From the NCBI GenBank assembly GCA_964034945.1, contig OZ035960.1, positions 34,960,368 through 35,024,367 of the forward strand: DNA of 64,000 nt, read 5' to 3'. The position numbers and the translations under genes were made by a program. Positions 1 through 10,300 of this stretch are shown piece by piece (within the stretch, counting starts at the first letter, position 1; each line of letters starts with the position of its first letter). Under the pieces are notes generated by a model. That model saw only the letters and a program-made list of their open reading frames with translations, did not search any database and was not told where the DNA came from. Origin of the DNA: Chrysopilus asiliformis. Taxonomy: Eukaryota > Arthropoda > Insecta > Diptera > Rhagionidae.

Positions 1-611
1 GTTTAATCAATCCGTTGCAGGTAGGTGAAATCGCTTTTGTTTCGCTTTCGAGACGTAGAAGGAAAAATGAAGAATTCACTTGTTTTTTGCAGACTCGAAA
101 CGTGAGTACGCGAAAAGACCTCGAAACGCGATGATAAAAAATATGTCGCCTTACTTTCAAAAAAGTGGAATAAATGCGAAAGAACCATTTTTTTTACATG
201 CTTTTTCGCTTTTGTTTCGCACTTATGAAAATAATACGAAGCTCTTGGGCAAAAAATTGAAATTCATAACTGTTTTTAAGTTTTGCGTTTGCCATTTATG
301 TTCTTGGATTTGAAAGTGCAGACGTCTTTTTATGATAAAATGATAGCACTTTATGCAATATTTGTTGGAATTTATAAATAATAATTTTTATAAGGACACT
401 AAGTTTGTTGCACACTGCAACAAATTTCAAAACAATCACCCGCATTACGATTGTCGTGTCGTTTTCGACAAGAGTCGTTTTACGTGTTGTTGTTGGTAGA
501 AAAACACTAACAACAACACGTGAAATGGCTCTGGTCGAAAACGACACGACATTCGCAATAGGGGTGAATGTCCTTAACTTATAAACTTTGTGTTGCGACA
601 TATAATAAAAG
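1..611. other. Gene-free left edge with imperfect inverted repeat
   Basis: No credible exon is visible. An imperfect inverted repeat occupies roughly 440-562. Its arms share the block GTCGTGTCGTTTTCGAC and the block ACGTGTTGTTGTT in opposite orientation around a short spacer near 500. This is typical of a small foldback or MITE copy, but I could not fix its ends or a target duplication. Confidence 0.5.
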
Positions 612-1084
612 CATAGATTAGAGAGTTACTATAGATGAGAAGAAAACGCATTTTCCCATATACTTACGTAGAGTAAATAGCTGCGCTAGTGGAATATTTT
701 CTGATGACATCGGAATTTCTTTTCACTCCTTCACGTTCAATTGGAATGCAGAATTGACTCATTCGACACAAACACAAACATATCCGGGGCCAGCGCTTTG
801 TTTACATTCGTCGATGGGAATCATTCGTAGGCGCACAGGTTTTCCATTTTACTATTATTAATGTTTTTATAGCACGCAAAATGTCCGCGAAAAACTATGT
901 GCAATGTATTGTTAGGGAATGCTCGGCGGACAGCAAAAAAAATCCCAAAATAAAGTTTTTTACACCATTTCTCACACAAAAGCAATTCATGTCTTTACGA
1001 AGCAAATGAAACAGATGCAAAGTACTCTTCTTCAGGAAAAAATTTCTTCCTCGTTTCTTATCTATAGTAACTCTCTAATCTATG
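612..1084 (+). mobile_element. Non-autonomous DNA transposon with THAP remnant, P-like (473 bp)
   Basis: The element has 25-bp perfect terminal inverted repeats beginning CATAGATTAGAGAGTTAC at 612 and ending with the reverse complement at 1084. It is flanked by the 7-bp direct repeat ATAAAAG (605-611 and 1085-1091). Inside, an open frame at 881-1009 encodes 42 residues starting MSAKNYVQC, with a C-x4-C pair followed about 15 residues later by an FFTPF-like block. This is the arrangement of the N-terminal half of a THAP zinc finger. THAP domains are the DNA-binding domains of P-element transposases, and P-superfamily TIRs start with CA. The canonical P TSD is 8 bp, so the 7-bp TSD is a mismatch. 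The family assignment is inference; the transposon boundaries are directly visible. Confidence 0.7.
881..1009 (+). pseudogene. Truncated THAP-type zinc-finger remnant of a transposase
   Basis: This 42-codon frame starts ATG at 881 and stops TGA at 1007-1009. The residues C9 and C14, an aromatic-rich FFTPF block and a basic C-terminal stretch resemble the start of a THAP C2CH module. The second Cys-x2-His pair and everything C-terminal are missing, so it cannot be a functional finger. It sits entirely inside the 612-1084 transposon and is best read as the residual 5' coding end of the parental transposase. Confidence 0.5.
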
Positions 1085-1091
1085 ATAAAAG

Positions 1092-1825
1092 TTAATAAAA
1101 TTTTATGTTAATGCTGCCTACTGAGCTGACGGAAATGCCAGGCTTAAAGGAAAAAAAAACATTTTGTAAATAATGTGTACATATTAGTATTAATCGAAAG
1201 AAAATGAATTATTATTATTATTTATATTTATATTATTAAAAGCTACTGTGCCAAAAATAGGTAAGACTGAAAAGTTAATTTTTTTATTGTACATCAAAAA
1301 TAAAATGATCTAAATAAAATTAATCATTTCATCAGTATAAATTTATCACGAAATCTAAATCATCGAAAAGGCTTGGCGTGCGCGTATTGCCGACGATTCT
1401 CAGGAACGTGAGCAAAGTTTACTTCGCGTAAACTGTATGGATTTTGAAACAACTTTCAGTTAATCGCGGTCGGAAGCGGTTAGTACTGGAACGCCGTCCT
1501 GTTAGTATTTGTACAAGATTTCTCAAAAACTTTCATGGCCTTTATAAAGGTAAATTTGTTAGCATTTTCTTGATTTTGGAAAGCATTTTTTTTTTTTAAA
1601 TATTTAGCAAAGTAATAAAAACGTAAGCATAAAAACATAAAAATAACCATAAAGCCAGTATGTGAAAGTGGCAAAGTATATAAATTATAACCGTTAAGGT
1701 ATCATTTACTATTTAAGTACTTTATTAATACTATTTAAGTCATTTTTCACAACGAAATTGAAATTTTGTGATCCAAAATCATGAAAACCAAGATTAGAAT
1801 CGACAAAAGTATCATAAGAGTGTTA
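1092..1825. other. Intergenic, no gene seen
   Basis: A+T-rich sequence with homopolymer runs and a short ATT/TTA-rich tract near 1207-1240. The short open frames are not supported by splice sites, composition or recognisable motifs. Confidence 0.5.
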
Positions 1826-2055
1826 CCCCTGGAGCCCAATGAACGCATCGCGAATGCAATTAAAACGCACAAACTGTCACTTACACGTTTGTTCCATACA
1901 AATAATTTGAAGTGAGCACATTTGATTATGTTACTTGTACTACTTCACGAGATGCCATTGGGCTCTGCCGCTGAAATGTGGCGCTGCGTGACAGTTCACA
2001 GCGTTGCAGTTGCGTCTGCGTTGGGTTCGCGTTTGCGTTCATTGGGCTCCAGGCG
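1826..2055. mobile_element. MITE, TTA target duplication (Harbinger-like?)
   Basis: Terminal inverted repeats of about 22 bp face each other: CCCCTGGAGCCCAATG at the left end and its reverse complement, with one mismatch, at the right end. Both ends are bordered by TTA (1823-1825 and 2056-2058). A 3-bp TTA duplication is what PIF/Harbinger elements make. No transposase is encoded in the 230 bp, so the superfamily is inferred only from the TSD. Confidence 0.6.
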
Positions 2056-2058
2056 TTA

Positions 2059-2834
2059 CATGAAACAAAACAATGAAATCGACAAAACGACTTCTTGTCG
2101 AATTACATGATAAGCTTTCAGTTATTTGCAATTATCTCGAAAACTAACCGTTTGCGGTTGTTCAATGTATGAGAACAATATTTCTCACAATTTTGTTTTT
2201 CACCGTTATCTCTGACAGTTATCGAAATATTTTCATTAAAATGTGAAAAATTAGATAGTTTTTTTTTCAAAAAACAGTTAAGGGGACAAGAAAAGGTATT
2301 AAAAAATTATTTGCCATTTATCGTTGTGGCGGCATTTCATATTTTTAAAAGAAAAATTGTTTTTTGGAAACTAATATTTTATTTTCCGAGTTACAGTGTA
2401 AATTTCGCTGGGTCGTAATTTTTTAGTATAAGAAAGTCACGTGCTGTTCAGATCAATTTTTTGGATGTTGTTTTCTCCACCATTTACTTTTTCACGATAC
2501 GGAAAAAATTTTGCTGCTTAATTTGAAAAAAAGGTAGAAAAATTGCCTTCCAACTCTAGTTCTATTTATTCTAAATGGAATTGCATGTCTGACACATTTT
2601 TATAAAATCGTATTTTAAACACTTTTGTATTTAAAACTTTTTTATGCGGTTCGCCGTTTTTGAGAAAATTGCAAAACAATTTCATTGGTGGGGGCAAAAA
2701 TAAGAGTGAGCAGATTAAGTTTTGGTAGACGGAAAGGTTGTGTAAAAAGAAATCCTTAAAAAATCTTTTTGTTTCAAATGTGTATTTATCAATTTTATAA
2801 TATTTTTTTGCGGGCTTTTGGTTAACTTTGATTA
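2059..2834. repeat. Degenerate interspersed repeat (family R2) and spacer
   Basis: The block around 2130-2460 resembles sequences at 7690-8350, 24070-24690, 35060-35480, 55330-56540 and 59137-60000. Shared phrases include frequent 'cgttatc' strings, runs such as aaaactaac...ggttttt, and TATAAGAAAGTCACGTGCTG, seen both here (about 2427) and at about 24652. It encodes nothing recognisable. I call this family R2 in the other entries. Confidence 0.55.
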
Positions 2835-2840
2835 TTTATT
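2835..2840 (-). terminator. Poly(A) signal of the dynein light intermediate chain gene
   Basis: AATAAA on the minus strand, 21 nt beyond the stop codon of the dynein-2 light intermediate chain gene. This position is short but acceptable for a compact insect 3' UTR. Confidence 0.4.
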
Positions 2841-2860
2841 ATTGTCTATCATCTGCCACA

Positions 2861-4019
2861 TTACGAGGCAACAGCTTCGAACTTTCCTCTGATATCAGTA
2901 TCTCGAATTAAATTCATGAGCTCTTCATCTTTTTGTGCTCGCATCTCATCGATGAGACTTTCTCGGAAACCCGAATCTTTGGCTGGGTCGTCCGGTAACG
3001 ATGCACTTCCGACTTTTACTTGTGGTATTTGTGCGTTATAAGTTGACCCGATGCGTTCGGAATTCGTTGGCATCACGCCAATTTTCTCCCAAGTATCCAA
3101 TCCAAACCATATCGTCAGAGGACCGTTATAATCCACACTAGTTGTCCTAAATGGATTCGTTGGGCTACCGAAACCGAGATGGCTAATTGTATCTCGCATT
3201 GTCTTAGCCAAGTTAGGCATTTTATCCGAGTAGAAGAGCAAGGAAGCTCCAATTGCATGGGAAATTGAACGCATACATCTGCACACGTGTTTTTTTATTT
3301 CTGGATCTGGAAAAAAAAATTTCAACACGTGTAAAAATCAAGACCTTACTTGACAACGGAAAAAATGTACCGAAATTTTGAAAAATATCGTACTTTCCGC
3401 CAACAATCACAACTGGAAATGGAAACAACTCCAAGTTCCCCATATCCGGATGATCCTTGCCAAATCTTTCCTGGGCTTTCGTCCGAAGAGTCGATATTTG
3501 CTGTTCGGTGACCTGTTTTCCAAACGCCTGCTTTAGTCCTTGTAGAGCACACTCTAAATCCGACCATAATCTATTCGTTTGTGATAAATCGAGCAAAACT
3601 ATTGCAGAAAAGTTCTCAACGCCATGAGATCTCATAGGAACTTCGATTAATTGCTGTGAGTTGTCCAGACTTCCCAATTCCCAAACGTTGAGAATTTGCT
3701 TATTTATGCTAGTTTGTCCTGAACGCCTCCCGAAGGAGTACTCGAGTGCCAAAGTTGGTCTAGAATTTTCTTCTCGATCAAAAAATCGATTTATTATCGC
3801 AGATTTACCCTGAAATTTTTTTTATTATGACAACGTAGCTACATGGAAATATTTTATTGTAAAATTGATATTCCTTACAACACCTTTGCTGCCTAACACA
3901 AATATTGTTCGTTCCTTGGGACCATTTTCTAATTGAAGCAGTCGAATGTGCTCTTCTACTAATTTTATTGCAATATTCTGAATGGAATCACGTTTATCAT
4001 TTTCTAAGGATAAATCCAT
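2861..4019 (-). CDS. DYNC2LI1: Cytoplasmic dynein 2 light intermediate chain
   Basis: Three coding exons (4019-3879, 3809-3371, 3306-2861) join in frame at GT-AG introns to give 341 residues, close to the 351 of the human protein. Exon 1 ends and exon 2 begins inside a Walker A loop, GSKGVGKSA, which becomes complete only after splicing and so supports the model. Downstream are the family blocks LALEYSFGRR, VWELGS, IVLLDLS and VIVGGKYD of the Ras-like fold, followed by a helical C-terminus. In other animals this subunit stabilises the dynein-2 motor that drives retrograde intraflagellar transport in cilia. In insects that means mainly sensory neurons and, in some lineages, sperm. The start Met at 4019 is the only one upstream of the P-loop in frame. 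Identification is secure. Confidence 0.93.
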
Positions 4020-4907
4020 GTTCAGCTAGAGAGTGACCGAAACTGAAAATATCTAGCACAAAGTTCAAACCTGTTCTAATTGCTTGCTTGCTTTTCTGTT
4101 GCTATGGATATCAAGTCAGGATGTTGAGGGAAGTAAATCGTTTTTGATGTAACGATATTAGATTTGGACTTTTTTTTCAGCATGTTTGAATTTGAAATAA
4201 TTTTTCATGGTCTTTATAAAAACTCTAATTTGAAAATTTTATTTGGTTTTAAAACACTGATTTTTCGCATTTTTCTAAAAGCAAACGTTTTTTAAATCTT
4301 TATGTCCTCCGTTGGAATTAAATGGAATAAACAAACCTGATTCCAACAAGCGTTTTTTACACTTTGTTCAGAAACAGTCATTGGCTTAAAAAAAATACAG
4401 CTGATTTTATATAACTACTGCATACCCTTCGGGTTAAAGTTTTTTGCCCAGACATAATTTGAAAAAAAAAATTAGAAATAACTTAAAAATTTTGAAAAAA
4501 ACCATCAGCCCTGCAGAAAAATTATCACCGGCTTAAAATGTTCCGCAGTAAAATGTTCGACTATTAAAAATAGAAATTTGTGGGAAATTATAAACAATTT
4601 TCTCTACACTGAATTTTAGACAGTATTATAATTCAATTTCTTGCATATTTCTGTATTTCGGTTCATGGGAAATCCCGGAAATAAGTCAATTCCCGGAGTT
4701 TCCCGTTGTTACTTTTTAACTGCGAAATCCCGGTCCCCCGGTAATCCTCCACGGGACCAGAAAATATGTCCGGCTTAGACCGGGTTTCAGCTTATAATGG
4801 TATCACTATATTACCAATGCAGATCCATCGGGAATCCAAAACAACAGTAGCGGATTATAGGCGAATCCATTCAGAAATGCTAATCTGCATCTAGTAAAAC
4901 CATAGTA
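4020..4907. other. Intergenic spacer upstream of the dynein light chain gene
   Basis: No exon is visible. The first few hundred bases should hold the promoter of the minus-strand dynein-2 subunit gene, but no TATA or initiator element is distinctive. The segment around 4660-4760 is locally G+C-richer and repeats cccgg-type motifs, which may be a decayed repeat. Confidence 0.4.
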
Positions 4908-5313
4908 TCTATATATATATAAAAATGGATGTTTGTCTGTCTGTCTGTCTGTCTGTTTGTCCGTTTGAGATTACAAAACTCAAAAACTACTGGACCGATT
5001 TGTACGCGGTTTTTTGCAAAATGATCTGTGTTGCCAGGAGCAAGTTTTACGCTATGTAGATTTTTAAAATTCGAAACGGAAGGTCCTGTAAGGATAATGA
5101 AAATATCCTTTTTCCCATTTTTCCCCGGAAAAATTTGCATTATATGGTTTTTGGGGTCGCTGATCACGAATCCAGTGCTGGAATTTCAAAATTCGAAACG
5201 GAAGGTTCTGTAAGGATAACATTTTATCCCAAAACTTTTTAAGTTATTTATGGTTTTTTGGCATTCTAAAATTTATACAAAAAACTTTTAGCTGCCAACG
5301 AAGGGTCTGCTAG
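4908..5313 (+). mobile_element. Helitron-like non-autonomous repeat
   Basis: The repeat begins with (TA)n followed by AAAAATGGATG and a (TCTG)n tract, and ends TCTGCTAGT after a GCCAACGAAGGG stem-loop remnant. The same architecture is seen at 47547-47996 (minus) and 63049-63272, where the 3' hairpins are intact (for example CCGGGCGAAGCCGGG, then CTAGT). A 3' hairpin followed by CTAG is characteristic of Helitrons, which insert without TSDs. No Rep/helicase coding is present. Assignment to Helitron or Helentron is by end structure only. Confidence 0.5.
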
Positions 5314-5969
5314 TATATTATAAAGGCTATAACAAAAAAGATTTCCGAGACTCGAGACCGGATTAATCATTTTACATTGATTTGCACGTGAAAAAAATTT
5401 GGGTTTATGAACGCCGCGGTTTGTGAGCGTAAATTCAGGAACTTATTAAGTTTACGAAACGAGGTTACACAGTACTTGAACTTTTCAACTTTTTAAGACG
5501 ATTCTAATAAACAAAATGTGAATGCAAAAAATTCATAATTTCAGATTTTTTTTGGACTACAAAAAAAAAACGTGTATTTTAATCTTTTGCTAAATCTTCT
5601 TTCGACGATCGAAAATTTAATAAAACTGTTCGAAACCCGAAAATATAAAAACCTTTTTTGGGAGAGCGAAGTATTTTTTACAGTGAAAGCTCCCATAAGC
5701 GGATACTCAAGGGCTAAGATTCCCTCCGATTATGGGGTCGTACGTTTATCAGAACACTTTTAATATTGGAATTATTAATGTGTCCGTGTAAGGGAATTGT
5801 CCACCTATGGGAGGTATCCGAAAAGGAGCTTCCACTGTACACTAGGGTTGTTCATAATGTTCCAAACATTTTCAGAATCCGGGTCTACGAATATCGGGCA
5901 AACTATTCAGAGTCTAAGACTCGCTTCAGAATTGGTGTTTCGTTCGAGAAAATCGGGATTTTCAACAGT
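5314..5969. other. Intergenic with decayed repeats
   Basis: A block near 5403-5470 (gtttatgaacgccgcggttt...aagtttacgaa) recurs in related form near 31700-31785, marking a low-copy interspersed repeat. The rest, including 5660-5780, has no gene I can support. Confidence 0.45.
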
Positions 5970-6290
5970 CATCTTACAAACTAAAAAAATTTTGATTCCA
6001 TTTTTGCCCATTAACGAACTTAGCCTCGCATTTTACGAAAAACGGATCTGTGCAAACTTTCAAGTCTCTAGCTCAATCCGTGCGCCCGCAATCCGCGCCA
6101 CAGGCTGGCAGATAGACGGACACATAGACGGACAGACGGACGGACGGACATGTTAAATTCAATTTTTTTTTATCATTCTAAACACACTGGTGTAATTCAT
6201 TTTTGTGTGTGATAACGGGATCTTGGCGTTACAAACGGTAAGGCAAAGTTAATATACCCTTTGGTTTCACTATACGGGTATAAAAACATC
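5970..6290 (+). repeat. Interspersed repeat family R1, partial copy
   Basis: R1 copies share a block ending CATACGGGTATAAAA, the phrase ATCATTCTAAACACACTGG, a (GACG)n/(GACA)n microsatellite and TTTTACGAAAAACGG. Copies in this window are 5970-6290, 8936-9206 plus 11437-11707, 22160-22530, 42302-42460 plus 44838-44965, and the fullest at 51741-52545 in the opposite orientation. No protein is encoded. The outer ends carry ACCCGTATGGTGA-like sequence in inverted orientation, suggesting a DNA transposon, but I cannot name the superfamily. Confidence 0.6.
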
Positions 6291-6415
6291 CGCAACTCAC
6301 TTGAACAACAATTTAAACTAAAATTCTGCATTGAAATTATTGTATTTCTCTTCACCACATGCTTTTTTTGGCATTAAATATTAATATTATGTGCAATTAA
6401 TTAACATAGATTTAT

Positions 6416-6998
6416 CTAATATTCCAAGTCGTCGCCTGGTCCAGCGATTGCAAGGACTCTAACAGCGGTCTCATCTCTTATTAGATTAGGGGCTTCGCAA
6501 CTGGTCTCAGTGGAAATGCAAATGTGACAATGGCAAGTAACCGCCTCCAGGTATTCGTACCGTCTAGTTTCAGGATCCGCTTCCGGATGGCAGTGTCGCA
6601 ACATTGCGACAGCTTTAGTTCGGGATGCATGAACGCAAACTGGATGATTAGACCGCTTGTAGGGAAATTTCCAATCTGAGACCTCGCTAGAGTCACACCT
6701 GCCCCAACAGGACATCACTGATACATGATCCCAGCATTCACGTCCTTTCTCATCACTCTGCGTCACACGATAAGTGTAAAGCCGGCGATGGCATCCCAGC
6801 GGAGCACTTGTTGGTCCTTCGACAATAGCTGGTACTTCCATAGCCAAAGCCTTTGTACAGTAAGTTGCAATGAAGATAAATACTAAAACCGAACTGCACA
6901 TGGAAAAAATGAAAAGAAAAAAACTTTATGAAATTCGATACACGAAATTGAACTGAAAACCACAATGTTCGAAAATATCCTTACACTTGTGTACTCAT
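6416..6998 (-). CDS. GPB5: Glycoprotein hormone beta-5 (thyrostimulin beta subunit)
   Basis: A secreted cystine-knot hormone subunit that in other animals pairs with GPA2 to activate an LGR1-type receptor. Preferred model: two coding exons, 6998-6985 (MSTQ plus two bases) and 6893-6416, with donor GTAAGG and a strong pyrimidine-rich acceptor ending TGTGCAG, giving 163 residues. The alternative is one exon starting at 6901 (MCSSVLVF...), whose first codons would then be the acceptor itself. Both models yield a hydrophobic signal peptide ending TKALA. The mature part holds the cystine-knot cysteines, including MSCWGRC near the middle and the closing pattern VTCHCHIC, and ends in an acidic tail GDDLEY. 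No proteolytic precursor sites are needed in this family. It lies 332 nt from the 3' end of the KLHL10 gene on the same strand. Confidence 0.93.
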
Positions 6999-7229
6999 TT
7001 TCCTAGTCCGACTAGTCGCTTAATGTTGGAATAAGCGAATAGAAATGCACTATAAAACCTGTTGGATGTCGATTTTATATTTTTGCTTAAATGAATTCAA
7101 AAAGTCGCGCAAGTCTAGAAGAAGTTTTCCTCTTTTCAAAGTGTTCCCATGACGGGATTCCATTTTTCTATGAAGTCTTTATGATCAATAAAATTAAAAT
7201 TTTTATGTTCTGTGAATATATGATTATGA

Positions 7230-7235
7230 TTTATT
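7230..7235 (-). terminator. Poly(A) signal of the KLHL10 gene
   Basis: AATAAA on the minus strand, 95 nt downstream of the KLHL10 stop and about 230 nt upstream of the GPB5 start. Transcripts of these two tandem genes are probably separated here. Confidence 0.4.
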
Positions 7236-7329
7236 TTTGTACATGGATTACACTTTTAATTTTGACATAGAGCTTTTGTAAAAGTTCCAAAAATAAAAAT
7301 CTCACTCGAAAATTTCAATTAAAATCCGT

Positions 7330-10300
7330 TTATCCTCGTCTTCGGCCAACAAAACGATTATAATTTCTTGTATTTATGCTATTATTGCGAACAACAATAG
7401 CATTATTATTTGCATTTTCTTCATCAGTTTGTTCATCGGCTTCTTCTCGTGTTGGGGGAAACATTCGTTGCCTTCGCTCTTCCATTAGACGTTCCCGATC
7501 CTGATGAATGTAGTCGCGGATGTTGGGTAGTTCCTTAATCACGTTTGCCGTTAATGCCGAACGCACTATACTCATGTCTGTTGCTTCTAGCCTATTTTTT
7601 ACAATTGTTTGTTAATTTTCTGTATAATTTTTACTTTATTATACAAATTTTATTTATGTAAAATTTCCACCTACGAATTTTTCCTAAAAAAAACATTACG
7701 GTTCGATTAGACCATTCTCAAAAGTAAGTTAGAGCCTTATTATTTTACAGGCATATTTGGTCTTGGAATACGACGAATCTTACAACTTTTGATGAAAATC
7801 CGTTAACCCGGGACTAACTAAAATGACGGTCGTTTAATAATCACAATTTCGTTTTTTGCCATTTACTACGAAACTTCATATTTTTCAGTAGTCTTGTACG
7901 ACAAAAGTTGAAGGCAATAGAATTTCCTCCAGTTTTGTCTTTACTAGAGCTCAATGGGGCGTATTCATAGTAGTTTTTAAACACAGTTTTTGTTTAATAC
8001 GAGTTTAAACTGACCGTTTGGTATGGTTTTCTGTCAGTTTAAACTCATATTACCGTGTTTAAAACGACTATGAATACGCCCCAATATCCCCAAACTGGTA
8101 TCGAGATATGTCGTCGTTTCAAAAAATTAGGTTTTTGAGGTTATCTCAAAAACTAACGAGTTTTTGGTAGTTCCATATATAAGATTAATTGAAGAGAATA
8201 GCATTCCCCATAAATTTATTCAACTGCTATCTTTTATCGTTATTTCAGGATTTTTATTATAATAAAAAAAAAAGATTTTTGCGATTTTCTTGCAACGCTT
8301 TCCAAAAAATAGTTAACGGAAGAATTATAGTATCTACAATATGGAAAAAAAACTTAACCTGATTGACTGAATCATTAACACCCAGCCCAAATCCTTGAAG
8401 CTAGAAACCTCAGGTTTTCAGGTTTCTACCTCTAAGTTTACCAAGAGGGTGGATAGGAGTTTGGTGTTTCGAAACATTAGTTTTAGCTCAAATCCATACA
8501 GTTAGAAAGATAAAAAATCTCTGGGAGGTTTTCGTGGTCGCTGATCACGAATCTAGTGCAGAAATTTTAAAAGTAGAAACGGAAGACCCTGTAGGGGCAA
8601 CATAAATATGAGTTTACCCTGATGTTGGAAGGAAACGAATCTGATGTTGGAAGTCAAAATTTGATAACGTTTTTTCAGGGGCAGACTTAGATGATTTGAG
8701 GCCATAGGGGAGGAAAAATTTAAGGCCTCCGTCATAACAATTTAAGGCCCTAAATTGCCCAATCTTCTTCGGATCATATTCCAAGTTAAAGCACTTAGTG
8801 CCGTTTGCACCAACAAAACTTAGCAACTTATGTACAACTTAAAAAATTTAAGTCAAAGAATTTCTACGGTTTAAGTAGGCTAACCACAACTTAATTTTTT
8901 AAGAATAATACGCGCAAACGGGCCTAAGAAAAATAACCAATTTGGCAATTATTGAAAACCCGTATGGTGATTTGGCATTGTTCGAAGTTTAATTGAACAG
9001 CGAACAGTTGTATCAAAATTCCGCTTTGAAGACAAACTTTTCAAAAAGATTTTTTAAAATCTATTCCAATCGAATTGTGATGTATGGGAGTTTTATGTAG
9101 AATCATATCCTAAATAACTTTTGTTTTTGCACTTCTTTGATAAGATGCACCGTTTTTGAGATATTCGCAAAAAGCGTTTTCGTTCATATGGGGGGTATCT
9201 CCCTAACAGTGTTGGGGTTATCTAGATAATAATTATCTAGATCAGAGCTCGGCACTGCTTGGCTCGTCTGGCTCCTCAATACGATAACATTTTTATTCAA
9301 ATTTTACGAGATTACAATCAATGTATGAACGTTTTTACTCGACTCTCCAACACAATGATACGTGTTGGTTAACGACGGCCACTTCAGCAGCCGAAATCAA
9401 ACGATTGACTAACAATCGATGGAGCGAGCCTACGACAGTCATTCAGTATGATTTCTGCTGTTGATGCGTACGGGTGTATACATTTGCTCTCCAAAATTAT
9501 AATTGCTTCCCAAAGAACACTGCTGTACGAAATTTTTTCAGAAATTTGATTTTTTTAGTTTTCCTTTTCCATTATGAAGCGCTCATATTCAAATTCAAAT
9601 ACTATGTCGTGGGATTGGGAAAACAAATATTTAATAACCACAAATAATGATAACTGTCAATGTCTAGTTTGCAGTTACATGTCGAATAAAAAATTCAATC
9701 TAAAACGCCATTACAACAGCTGTCATAAGTTCGATTTTGCCCGATGCAATGAAGTAGAAAGAGTAAGACAGGTTGACAACTTAAAGAAAGTTTTTTTTAG
9801 AGAAATTTCCTTTAGGCGGAACAAATGATTCTGAAATTGCATAATGATAAATTGTGTAGTTCACTGTTCCTAAACGTCTCCATCAAAAGCGAAAGAGCGT
9901 AAAAAATGAAAATGATGCGTTTTCTCATTTTGTGTTATAGTATATAAAGAAACATAAAATTTTTTCGAGTAGTAGTAAATCACTACATACATGGTGCCGA
10001 GGCCTGATCTAGATAATCATCTAGATAAAAAAAAATGTTATCTTTATCTTATCTAGATAACACCCCAAAAAAGTTATCTTTATCTTATCTAGATAAAGGA
10101 AAATCCCATTTATCTAGAGATAATCGTTACGAAAATCACAAAATTAAATCTGAAAAAATGCTGAAACGAAATTGTTTTCTGCATACTTTTGAAAACCTAA
10201 AAACTTTTTTTAGGAACAGTTTTATACTTGGCAACAATTTTTGTTTACGGACAAGGAAGCGAAGTGTCACTCTTTCCCTCGCCTCTCTTCTCTTGTCCAT

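Noticed and set aside
3346..3752. C-terminal extension of dynein-2 subunit exon 2 past 3371
   Set aside because: Reading through the donor gives unrelated residues. Splicing at 3371 to 3306 restores family similarity and phase.
5028..6156. Short plus-strand frames with TDGQTDG-like repeats
   Set aside because: These are translations of microsatellite tracts inside Helitron-like and R1 repeats.
7330..7575. Charged 81-residue frame as a separate small gene
   Set aside because: It joins in phase to KLHL10 blade six at 13176/7591 and contains the family DMS-x-RSAL block, so it is the last KLHL10 exon.
9574..9828. Host zinc-finger gene
   Set aside because: It sits between hAT TIRs with an intact TSD and resembles only the N-terminal finger of transposases.
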